Below, one piece after another: positions 1 through 6,607 of a DNA stretch of 29,676 nt. Both the position numbers and the translations under genes were made by a program. Every line of letters begins with the position of its first letter. Positions within the stretch are counted from its first letter, which is position 1. The DNA comes from JBPYFK01 sp051984675 (GTDB lineage Bacteria; Actinomycetota; Actinomycetes; Mycobacteriales; Pseudonocardiaceae): assembly GCA_051984675.1 (NCBI GenBank), contig JBPYFK010000067.1, positions 1 through 29,676 of the forward strand. Direction: 5' to 3'. The notes beneath the pieces were generated by a model, which saw nothing but the letters and a program-made list of their open reading frames with translations, did not search any database and was not told where the DNA came from.

Positions 1-1571
1 ACCCGGCCGAGCAGCCAGATGTCGCCGTCGTCGTCGTACTTGGCGCCGTCGCCGGCGAAGTAGAAACCCTTGTCGGCGAACTTCGCCCAGTAGGTCTCCT
101 TGTAGCGCTCGTCGTCACCCCAGATCCCGCGCAGCATGCTCGGCCACGGTTGGTCCAGCACGAGCAGCCCGCCCTGGCCGTTGCCGACCTCGTCGCCGTT
201 CTGGTCGACGACCTTGGCCGAGATGCCGGGCAGCGGAACCTGCGCCGAACCCGGCTTGGCCGCGGTGACGCCGGGCAGCGGCGAGATCATGATCGAGCCG
301 GTTTCGGTCTGCCACCAGGTGTCCACGACCGGTGTGCGGCTACCGCCGATTTGCTCGCGGTACCAGACCCACGCCTCGGGATTGATCGGCTCACCCACCG
401 ACCCCAGGACACGCAGGCTGGACAGGTTGAACTTGGCCGGGATCTCCGCGCCCCACTTCATGAACGTGCGGATCAGCGTGGGCGCGGTGTAGTAGATCGA
501 CACCCCGTACTTCTGCACGATCTCCCAGTGCCGGCCCTCGTGTGGGGTGTTCGGGGTGCCTTCATAGACCACCGAGGTCGCGCCATTGGCCAGCGGCCCG
601 TACACGATGTAGGTGTGGCCTGTCACCCATCCGATGTCGGCGGTGCACCAGTAGATGTCCGAGTCGGCCTTGACGTCGAACACGTTGTAGTGGGTGTACG
701 CCGACTGGGTGAGGTATCCGCCGGACGTGTGCAGGATGCCCTTCGGCTTCCCGGTCGTTCCCGAGGTGTAGAGGATGAAAAGCGGGTGCTCAGAGTCGAA
801 CGCCTGCGGGGCGTGCTGCTCCGACTGGGCGTCCACGACGTCGTGCCACCACTTGTCGCGGCCGTCGGCGAACGTCACGTCGTCGCCGGTACGCCGGACC
901 ACCAGCACGTGCTCCACGCTGGGGGCATCCGCCACGGCTTCGTCCACGTTCGTCTTCAACGGCATCGGCTTGCCGCGCCGGTACTGACCGTCCGAGGTGA
1001 CGACAACCTTGGCCTCGGCGTCGTTGATCCGGCTGCGCAGCGCCTCCGACGAGAACCCGCCGAAGACCACGCTGTGCAGCGCGCCTAATCGGGCGCATGC
1101 CAGCATCGAGAAGATCGCCTCGGGCAGCATCGGCATGTAGATCGCCACCCGGTCGCCGGAGCCGATTCCTAACGACTCCAGCGCGTTCGCGGCCTTGCAG
1201 ACCTCGCGGTGCAGGTCGGCGTAGGTGATGACCCGCTCGTCGCCGGGCTCACCCTCCCAGTAGAACGCCACCCGCTCGCCGAGACCGGCCTCCACGTGCC
1301 GGTCCACGCAGTTGTACGCCACGTTCAGTTTGCCGCCGACGAACCACTTGGCGAAGGGGGCGTTGGACCAGCCGAGCACCTGGTCCCACTTCGTGTCCCA
1401 GGCCAGCCGCTCCGCCTGCTGCGCCCAGAACGCCTCACGGTCGGCGCTCGCCGCGTCGTAGAGCTTCGCAGTGGCGTTCGCCTGCGCCGCGAACTCCTCG
1501 GATGGCGCGAACGTCCTACTCTCGGTCAGCAAATTGTCCAGCGTGCTGCTCTGCCCGTCGGACTGGCTCAT
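1..1571 (-). CDS. acs: Acetyl-CoA synthetase (AMP-forming), C-terminus outside window
   Basis: Converts acetate, ATP and CoA to acetyl-CoA, AMP and PPi in the cytoplasm. The ATG at 1569-1571 follows a GGAGG about ten bases upstream on the minus strand and opens a frame that runs without a stop to base 1 (523 residues). The protein begins MSQSDGQSSTLDNLL. It carries the adenylate-forming core YTSGTTGKPKG, the VFGGFSSEALRSRI stretch and the DTWWQTETGS motif typical of Acs. Family members are about 650 residues, so some 125 C-terminal residues, including the PxxxxGK loop whose lysine is acetylated in this family, lie beyond the window. It is divergent from the gene at 1923. PPi made by this and other adenylating enzymes is a substrate of the pyrophosphatase encoded at 22724. 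The identification is secure. Confidence 0.96.
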   Translation of the reverse strand, partial: MSQSDGQSSTLDNLLTESRTFAPSEEFAAQANATAKLYDAASADREAFWAQQAERLAWDTKWDQVLGWSNAPFAKWFVGGKLNVAYNCVDRHVEAGLGERVAFYWEGEPGDERVITYADLHREVCKAANALESLGIGSGDRVAIYMPMLPEAIFSMLACARLGALHSVVFGGFSSEALRSRINDAEAKVVVTSDGQYRRGKPMPLKTNVDEAVADAPSVEHVLVVRRTGDDVTFADGRDKWWHDVVDAQSEQHAPQAFDSEHPLFILYTSGTTGKPKGILHTSGGYLTQSAYTHYNVFDVKADSDIYWCTADIGWVTGHTYIVYGPLANGATSVVYEGTPNTPHEGRHWEIVQKYGVSIYYTAPTLIRTFMKWGAEIPAKFNLSSLRVLGSVGEPINPEAWVWYREQIGGSRTPVVDTWWQTETGSIMISPLPGVTAAKPGSAQVPLPGISAKVVDQNGDEVGNGQGGLLVLDQPWPSMLRGIWGDDERYKETYWAKFADKGFYFAGDGAKYDDDGDIWLLGR

Positions 1572-1922
1572 CGGGGAGAAACCTCCATGTGTATGGTTTG
1601 CGTCACGGAACGGTAATGCGGTTCAGCGCAGGCCGACAGCCCCAACTGAGGGGTCCAGACCGCACCGCCTCCAGTCGGCGCATAACGATTACAACTCCGT
1701 TTCGGAACACTACGCTTCGTGGCAAGACCACTCGACTCATTTCGCTACCCGATTCTCGCTGCTCGGGACCGATTCAGGACAGCGTTCAGCTTGCATACCG
1801 CGCCGTCCCGTACGGGTTGTTGAGGTTCCGGCTCACGAGATCCGACCTGATGGCGCGCTTGCCTGTTCGGTTGACGGGTTGGCCGCGCAGCACGTGCCGG
1901 TCGGGCGGTAGCGTCCTGCTAC
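1572..1922. other. Divergent intergenic region between acs and the 1923 gene
   Basis: These 351 bases separate two divergent start codons and should hold promoters for both. Open frames crossing the region read as arginine- and serine-rich shadows, and I see no convincing gene. The acs side has a good Shine-Dalgarno. On the other side a TAGCGT hexamer at 1909-1914 sits eight bases before the GTG at 1923, an arrangement compatible with a leaderless transcript. A GGTCCAGACC near-palindrome at 1652-1661 is listed separately. No clear -35/-10 pair for acs could be picked by eye. Confidence 0.5.
1652..1661. promoter_or_regulatory. Candidate DasR-like operator upstream of acs
   Basis: GGTCCAGACC differs at one base from the ten-base core GGTCTAGACC of the GntR-family DasR sites known in Streptomyces and Saccharopolyspora. 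It lies about 80 bp upstream of the acs start codon. The flanking bases match the longer consensus poorly, so this is a weak candidate. DasR senses amino-sugar phosphates, which would fit a genome that salvages MurNAc and GlcNAc, but that link is inference. Confidence 0.25.
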
Positions 1923-2699
1923 GTGAACACGCAGGACCCGTTGCTTCCCCTGTTAGAGCTACCCGGTGTCACTGAAGCGGTGGACGCGGCACGCGCGGCG
2001 ATCGACGAAGTGCACCGGCACCCGGCCAACCGGCGCGGCTGGCCGGCGACGGCCGCCGAAGCGTCGGTGCGCGCGGCGCGCGCCTCGGCGGCTGTGGCCG
2101 GCGGAGCCGCCGAGATCCCGGCAGGCGGCGAGGTCAGCGACCCGGTGCTGGCGGGAGCACTGCGGGTAGCCGAGGCACTCGGCCCGTTGCTGCCGACGTG
2201 GCAGCGCGCGCCGTTGCAGGCGCTGGCGCGGCTGCACGTGCTCGCAGCGGCTGACCTGGTCCCCGAATCGCAGAACGAGCAACTCGGGCGCCCGCACGCC
2301 TCCGACGAGGTTACGGCCCGCTTGGACCTGCTCGCGCAGCTCGTCGCGGGCGCATCGGGTTCGGGCTCGGGTTCGGGGCGGTCGACGTCGGTTCCGGCAC
2401 CCGTGCTCTCCGCCGTCGTGCACGGTGAGTTGCTGACACTCGCTCCGTTCGGTGACGCCGACGGGGTGATCGCTCGGGCCGCCGCCCGGCTGACCGTGAT
2501 CAGTACCGGCCTGGACCCGAAGGGTCTGGTGGTGCCGGAGGTCGCGTACTTCCGCCGGCAGGCGGAGTACGCGTCGGCCGCCGAGGGCTTCGCCAGCGGA
2601 CAGCCGGACGGCGTGCGCGACTGGGTCATCTACTGCTGCAACGCGCTGGAAACCGGGTCGACGGAAGCGAAGTCCATCGCCGACGCCGTCAGCTCGTGA
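1923..2699 (+). CDS. Conserved actinobacterial protein of unknown function
   Basis: A 258-residue soluble protein with no signal peptide or membrane segment. It begins with a conserved-looking helical part (MNTQDPLLPLLELPGVTEAV), has RAARASAAVAGG near residues 50-61, which recalls the N-terminal helix of Fic-type proteins, and a glycine-serine linker (SGSGSGSG, about residues 146-153). A second half ends in DWVIYCCNALE. Streptomyces homologues that I recall near acs and ssd are often labelled 'oxidoreductase', but I see no dinucleotide-binding motif and no Fic active-site HPFxxGNGR, so I assign no function. The GTG start is used because the frame opens there. No strong Shine-Dalgarno is visible, and a TAGCGT hexamer eight bases upstream suggests leaderless translation. 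It lies nine bases ahead of the nucleoside hydrolase, so the two are probably co-transcribed. Confidence 0.8.
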   Translation: MNTQDPLLPLLELPGVTEAVDAARAAIDEVHRHPANRRGWPATAAEASVRAARASAAVAGGAAEIPAGGEVSDPVLAGALRVAEALGPLLPTWQRAPLQALARLHVLAAADLVPESQNEQLGRPHASDEVTARLDLLAQLVAGASGSGSGSGRSTSVPAPVLSAVVHGELLTLAPFGDADGVIARAAARLTVISTGLDPKGLVVPEVAYFRRQAEYASAAEGFASGQPDGVRDWVIYCCNALETGSTEAKSIADAVSS

Positions 2700-2708
2700 G
2701 GGGGGACC

Positions 2709-3650
2709 GTGACCAAGAAGATCCTGATCGACTGCGATCCCGGTGTCGACGACGCGATGGCCATCGCCCTCGCGCACGGATCCCCCGAGGTCGACGTCGT
2801 CGGGCTGACCACGGTCGCCGGCAACGTCAACGTGGACAAGACGACCCGCAACGCGCTGAGCCTGGTCGAGTTCCTCGGCATGGACGACGTGCCGGTGGCG
2901 CGTGGAGCCGAGCGACCGCTGGTGCGCGAACCCGTGATCGCTGAGCACGTGCACGGCGACGGTGGTTTGGGACACGCCACGTTGCCCGCGCCGACCACGG
3001 GCGCGGTGGATGCGCATGCCGTGGACTTCCTCATCGACACGCTGGCCGCGGCGCGGGGCGAGATCAGTGTTGCCGCCGTCGGCCCACTGACGAACATCGC
3101 ACTGGCGTTGCGCAAAGAGCCGAAGATCGCGGAGTGGGTGCGCGAGTTCGTGATCATGGGTGGCTCGTACACGCGGGGCAACCGCACTCCAGCCGCGGAG
3201 TTCAACGTTCTCGCCGATCCCGAGGCAGCAGCGGTGGTGTTCTCCGCTCCCTGGGAGACCGTGATGATCGGGCTCGACCTGACCCACCAGGCCCGCGCGA
3301 ACGCCGTTGTACGCGCCCGTTTCGCCGAACTCCAGCTGGGACGGCTCGACAGCGAGTTGCTCACGCCGTGCCTGGATCTGTACGGGCAGCACGCCCAGTA
3401 CGTGCACGAAGGCCCTGCCATCCACGACGCGTGCGCGGTCGCCTATGTCATCGACCCGTCGTTGGTAACAACCGTGCACGCGCGGGTCGACGTCGAGACC
3501 CATGGCAGGTTCACTTCGGGCATGACGGTCACCGACTTCGCCGCTGCCCCGGGCAAGTGCAACGTGCAGGTCGCGACCGAGCTGAAGCATGACGAGTTCT
3601 GGGACCTGGTCGCCGACGCCTACGTCCGTATCGCCGCTGCGATGGCGTGA
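2709..3650 (+). CDS. Inosine-uridine preferring nucleoside hydrolase
   Basis: Hydrolyses the N-glycosidic bond of ribonucleosides to free base and ribose, feeding purine or pyrimidine salvage in the cytoplasm. The 313-residue protein has the family N-terminal calcium-binding signature DCDPGVDD at residues 8-15. It also has the conserved VGPLTNIALAL and FVIMGGSY segments, the AAEFNVLADPEAA block and the C-terminal HDACAVAYVIDP motif that supplies the catalytic-site histidine and the last calcium ligand. Length is normal for IunH/Rih proteins. GTG is the start, with GAGGGGGG overlapping the previous stop codon as the ribosome binding site. Substrate preference (CU-NH or IAG type) cannot be told by eye. 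It is convergent with murQ, only 23 bases from it. Confidence 0.93.
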   Translation: MTKKILIDCDPGVDDAMAIALAHGSPEVDVVGLTTVAGNVNVDKTTRNALSLVEFLGMDDVPVARGAERPLVREPVIAEHVHGDGGLGHATLPAPTTGAVDAHAVDFLIDTLAAARGEISVAAVGPLTNIALALRKEPKIAEWVREFVIMGGSYTRGNRTPAAEFNVLADPEAAAVVFSAPWETVMIGLDLTHQARANAVVRARFAELQLGRLDSELLTPCLDLYGQHAQYVHEGPAIHDACAVAYVIDPSLVTTVHARVDVETHGRFTSGMTVTDFAAAPGKCNVQVATELKHDEFWDLVADAYVRIAAAMA

Positions 3651-3673
3651 TTCCGCGCCCGACGCGACAACGG

Positions 3674-4669
3674 TCAGGCCAGCACCGAACGCAGCGCCTC
3701 GCGGACGTGACCACCGGATGCGGTGAGTGCTGTCGCTGCCCGATCGACGTCGACATCAGCGAGCAGGTGCACAAGCGCGGTCTTGAGGTCGCCGCCGGCG
3801 ACTTCGAGGGCTCGGGTGCAGATGTCGTCCGATTTGCCGGTGGCTTCCCGCAGGATGCGTACCGTTCGGGCGCGCAGCTTGGCGTTCGTCGCGACCATGC
3901 TGACCATGAGGTTCGAGTACGTGCGCCCCATTCGCACCATCACGGCCGTGGAAAACGAGGTGAGTACCAGCTTCTGGGCGGTGCCTGCCTTCATCCGCGT
4001 GGAACCGGCGATCGGTTCCGGGCCGGTGTCCACGACGATCACGACGTCGGCAGCGTTACCCGACACTGGATTGGCCGACATCAGAGCCGTCCCGGCTCCC
4101 AGCCGTTGGGCCGCTGTCAACGCACCGAGCACGTAGGGCGTGCGTCCAGACGCGGTGAGACCGAAGACGAAGTCGGTGGCTGAGGCGTGCGTGTCGATGG
4201 CGGTCGATCCGGCTGTGAGGTCGTCTTCGGCGTTCTCGACCGACTGCCGAAATGCCTGGTCACCGCCTGCCTGGTGGGAGAGGAACCAGTCCGGCGGCAC
4301 GTTGTAGGTGGGGATCAGCTCCGCCGCGTCGAGCACCGCGAGTCGACCCGAGGTGCCGGCGCCCACGTAGTGCACCCGGCCACCCGAGCGCAGCGACTCC
4401 ACCGCCAAGTCGACCGCATGAGCGAGCGCGGGCAGGGCGCGGCCGACCGCTTCGGGGACGGCGCGGTCTTCGCGGTTGAGCAGCCGAAGAATGTCCTCAG
4501 TGGACAGTAGATCTATGTCGGCGGTGGCCGGGTTGGTCCGCTCGGTGGCGATGTCGAGGGGGGTGGCGGGCCGGGTTTCGTCTGCAGTGGAGGAGGGGAG
4601 ACGGCCCGGCACCTCCATGCCGCCGAGGTGGTGGTCGGCGTCGGGATGTGTTCCGGGCTCGGGGCTCAT
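3674..4669 (-). CDS. murQ: N-acetylmuramic acid 6-phosphate etherase MurQ
   Basis: Cleaves the lactyl ether of MurNAc-6-phosphate to GlcNAc-6-phosphate and D-lactate, the cytoplasmic step that lets recycled muramic acid enter amino-sugar metabolism. The 331-residue protein has the MurQ SIS-domain signature GAGTSGRLAVLDAAEL (residues 103-118), with the catalytic glutamate at E117, and VENAEDD with the second conserved glutamate at E145. The C-terminal part holds PEPIAGSTRMKAGTAQK and TNAKLRAR. About 37 N-terminal residues precede the usual family start; M18 is an alternative start. The ATG overlaps the stop of the regulator gene as ATGA and is preceded by GAGGA, so translation is probably coupled. 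It is the last gene of the salvage cluster. No MurP or MurNAc kinase lies in the window. Confidence 0.95.
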   Translation of the reverse strand: MSPEPGTHPDADHHLGGMEVPGRLPSSTADETRPATPLDIATERTNPATADIDLLSTEDILRLLNREDRAVPEAVGRALPALAHAVDLAVESLRSGGRVHYVGAGTSGRLAVLDAAELIPTYNVPPDWFLSHQAGGDQAFRQSVENAEDDLTAGSTAIDTHASATDFVFGLTASGRTPYVLGALTAAQRLGAGTALMSANPVSGNAADVVIVVDTGPEPIAGSTRMKAGTAQKLVLTSFSTAVMVRMGRTYSNLMVSMVATNAKLRARTVRILREATGKSDDICTRALEVAGGDLKTALVHLLADVDVDRAATALTASGGHVREALRSVLA

Positions 4670-5595
4670 CGACCGTCCTCGGCTCGGTGCCGGCGCCGGT
4701 CCGGGCGGGTTTCCAGCCGGTGCCCCGCAACGGCCTCGTAGGTCGCTTCGAGCGCCGCTTTTGCGGTGGTCAGGTGGCGCTGCGCCACGCCGACGAACAG
4801 GCAGTCGATCACCGTGAGTTGTGCGATGCGGCTGGCGGTGGCGCCCGACCGGTAGGTGGTCTCGCGTGCCGCCGTGGTTAAGACGTGGTCGGCGACCTCG
4901 GTGATCGGGGAGCGCGTGAAGTTGGTGAGGGCCGCCGTGGTGGCTCCCCGCCGGGCGGCCTGACGTAACGCCTCCACGGTGTCGACTGTGGCGCCGCTGT
5001 GCGAGATCCCGATGGCGACGTCACCGTCACGCAGCACGGCCGCCGAGGTGAGCGCGTTGTGCGTGTCGCTCCACGCGAAGGAGGTGAGGCCGATGCGGTG
5101 CAGCTTCTGTTGCAGGTCGGCGGCGACGAAAGCGCTGGCACCCACGCCGTAGACGTCGATCCGGCGAGCTTGGGCCATCGCGTCGACGAGCCGCTCCAAG
5201 GCGACGACGTCGAGCTGACCTGCGGTTTCTTCCACCGCCTTGGAGTCCGCGTAGGCCACCTTGCCGACGACTTGGGAGAGACTGTCGTCTGGGCCGATAT
5301 CGCCGCCGAGCTCCCGATCCACGCTGGAGGTGCGCGCGGTGTCGGCGGCTAGGGCGATGCGCAGTTCCGGGTAGCCGCCGACGCCGATGGCCTTGCAGAA
5401 CCGGGTGACCGTCGTCTCGCTGGTACCGGCGGCTTCGGCCACGTCGGTGATGCTTCGGCGAGCGATCGACTCGGGTTCAGCCAGGACGATGTTGGCTACT
5501 CGCTGTTCAGCGCGGGCCAACCCGGGTAGCAGGGACCGGATACGAACCAACGGTCCGGGCTCAGTGGAATCGTGACCGTGCTCACCAGTATCCAT
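4666..5595 (-). CDS. MurR/RpiR-family transcriptional regulator
   Basis: A 309-residue DNA-binding regulator with an RpiR-type helix-turn-helix at about residues 46-70 (ITDVAEAAGTSETTVTRFCK) and a SIS sugar-phosphate-binding domain at about 145-275, including YGVGASAFVAADLQQKL and ISHSGAT. In E. coli MurR of this family senses MurNAc-6-phosphate and represses murQP. Coupling to murQ through an ATGA overlap makes the same role likely here. No Shine-Dalgarno is visible before the ATG at 5593-5595, and a palindrome lies within 25 bases of it, which suggests a short or absent leader and autoregulation. The gene lies upstream of murQ on the same strand. Confidence 0.93.
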   Translation of the reverse strand: MDTGEHGHDSTEPGPLVRIRSLLPGLARAEQRVANIVLAEPESIARRSITDVAEAAGTSETTVTRFCKAIGVGGYPELRIALAADTARTSSVDRELGGDIGPDDSLSQVVGKVAYADSKAVEETAGQLDVVALERLVDAMAQARRIDVYGVGASAFVAADLQQKLHRIGLTSFAWSDTHNALTSAAVLRDGDVAIGISHSGATVDTVEALRQAARRGATTAALTNFTRSPITEVADHVLTTAARETTYRSGATASRIAQLTVIDCLFVGVAQRHLTTAKAALEATYEAVAGHRLETRPDRRRHRAEDGR

Positions 5596-5598
5596 GTG

Positions 5599-5620
5599 GG
5601 AAAGTTACTAACTATTTTCT
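5599..5620 (-). promoter_or_regulatory. Candidate MurR operator / promoter of murR-murQ
   Basis: Directly upstream of the regulator's ATG the minus strand reads GAAAATAGTTAGTAACTTTC. It centres on a perfect GTTA-G-TAAC palindrome flanked by imperfect GAAA/TTTC arms. The site is AT-rich within GC-rich DNA and lies where the core promoter should be. RpiR-family repressors often bind such sites in their own promoters. The assignment is inference; a GlnR-type half site (GTTAC) also overlaps it. Confidence 0.4.
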
Positions 5621-5723
5621 GTGTAGGTCAAACCGGGATGTGTCGTGCGGGATCGTCGCGTCGCGGGTAGCGCCTGCTGCCGTAGCCCGCTCCGAGGGCC
5701 CGAGCAGTGTGCTGATTGAAGAC

Positions 5724-5741
5724 ACAACGAATACAACGAAT
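5724..5741. repeat. Tandem 9-bp repeat ACAACGAAT
   Basis: Two perfect adjacent copies of ACAACGAAT (5724-5732 and 5733-5741) lie 130 bp upstream of murR. Short head-to-tail repeats of this kind in a promoter region can be activator sites. No known regulator is assigned. Confidence 0.6.
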
Positions 5742-5926
5742 GGTGGCACACTCACCGCGCTTCGCCTCAACGGATTACCACATTGATACCAACCTCGATC
5801 TTGACCGCTGTCCGTAACCGCTGGGTACGGAGCGCTAGCTCGATCGGTGAGGCGTCGCTGAGAGTGCGTGGGAGGGCAATGCGTCCCTGGAGGATGACCT
5901 GCGAGGCCGGTCGTGAATATCAATGA

Positions 5927-5947
5927 GAGTAGATGTGAATTCTACTC
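5927..5947. repeat. 21-bp perfect inverted repeat
   Basis: GAGTAGA (5927-5933) and TCTACTC (5941-5947) are separated by seven bases. The short arms and lack of a T-run argue against a terminator, so an operator is more likely. It lies 65 bp past the stop of the PPOX-type gene and 330 bp upstream of murR. Confidence 0.6.
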
Positions 5948-6012
5948 GTGTTAATCCGGGTTGTGATCCTCGCAGGTCCCCGCGTTACCGCGTTCCTATT
6001 CGCGTGACCGAT

Positions 6013-6426
6013 TCACATCTGGGTCGTGTGTTCTGGCGCGACATGCACAACGATGCGGTGCTCGCCGGGCTGAGCCCACGGGTACTCGTCCTCGTCGATG
6101 TATTTCTTTGCCATCTTGTTGATGAAGGCATTGCCCTTGTCGTCCTCGACCCGCACCACCGTGCCGCGGATCTCCACATAGCGGTACGGCTGGTCAGGGT
6201 CGTGCACGGAGATCGCGATCCGCGGATCGCGCTGCAGGTTGCGGTACTTCTGACGGGTGGTCGTCTGGCTGAACTTGATCAGCTCGCCGTCCCAGTCGAT
6301 CCAGACTGGACTGGAGTGCGGCTCGCCTTTCGGTCCGATCGTGGCTACGTGGGCGAAAGATCGCTTGGTCAGGATGTCCTGGCGGTCGGGCGGAACAACC
6401 GACTGCTCGGCGGATTCAGTGGCCAT
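6013..6426 (-). CDS. PPOX-class F420-dependent flavin/deazaflavin oxidoreductase
   Basis: A 137-residue split-barrel protein of the pyridoxamine 5'-phosphate oxidase-like superfamily (FDOR-B type). Features are LTKRSFAHVATIGPKGEPHS at about residues 19-38, PVWIDWDGELIKFSQTT, the phosphate-binding TRQKYRNLQRDPRIAISV stretch, and YVEIRGTVVRVED. These match actinobacterial proteins annotated as F420-dependent reductases; the physiological substrate is unknown. The ATG at 6424-6426 follows AAGGGAG at good spacing. It sits on the same strand between the AmiE-like gene and murR, with gaps of 181 and 417 bases, so it may be an independent transcript with no part in muropeptide recycling. Confidence 0.88.
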   Translation of the reverse strand: MATESAEQSVVPPDRQDILTKRSFAHVATIGPKGEPHSSPVWIDWDGELIKFSQTTTRQKYRNLQRDPRIAISVHDPDQPYRYVEIRGTVVRVEDDKGNAFINKMAKKYIDEDEYPWAQPGEHRIVVHVAPEHTTQM

Positions 6427-6607
6427 CGTTCGCTCCCTTCACGTCGTGCGCGACGACTCCACGGCAGTGGAGCTCCGGTGAGTGTCAACGCGAATCTCCG
6501 CCAAATGTTCCCCAGCGGTGGTCGGGCCGACCACTCGCGTCCACCACTTCAGGGACCAACCGGAGTGCCGTGCTGAACTCTAGGGCCACCAGGTCATCGT
6601 TGCCCAG

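Larger units (their letters stand above)
5596..6012. other. Intergenic region upstream of murR
   Basis: These 417 bases lie between the 3' end of the F420/PPOX gene and the murR start. They are noticeably more AT-rich than the neighbours and contain three ordered elements: the palindrome next to murR, a tandem ACAACGAAT repeat and a GAGTAGA/TCTACTC inverted repeat. A possible 103-codon frame on the minus strand (5612-5923) has no family resemblance, and I do not accept it as a gene. The most likely content is the murRQ promoter, its operators and the end of the upstream transcript. Confidence 0.5.

Noticed and set aside
1688..1703. ATTAC-n6-GTTTC resembling a GlnR box before acs
   Set aside because: The second half should be GAAAC and fits only at the ends. 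Too weak to list, although GlnR control of acs genes is known in Saccharopolyspora.
1959..3590. 543-codon minus-strand frame opposite the 1923 and nucleoside hydrolase genes
   Set aside because: Shadow frame of biased composition spanning two real genes on the other strand.
5612..5923. A 103-codon minus-strand frame upstream of murR
   Set aside because: No family resemblance, no ribosome binding site, and it runs through the repeats and palindromes of the regulatory region.
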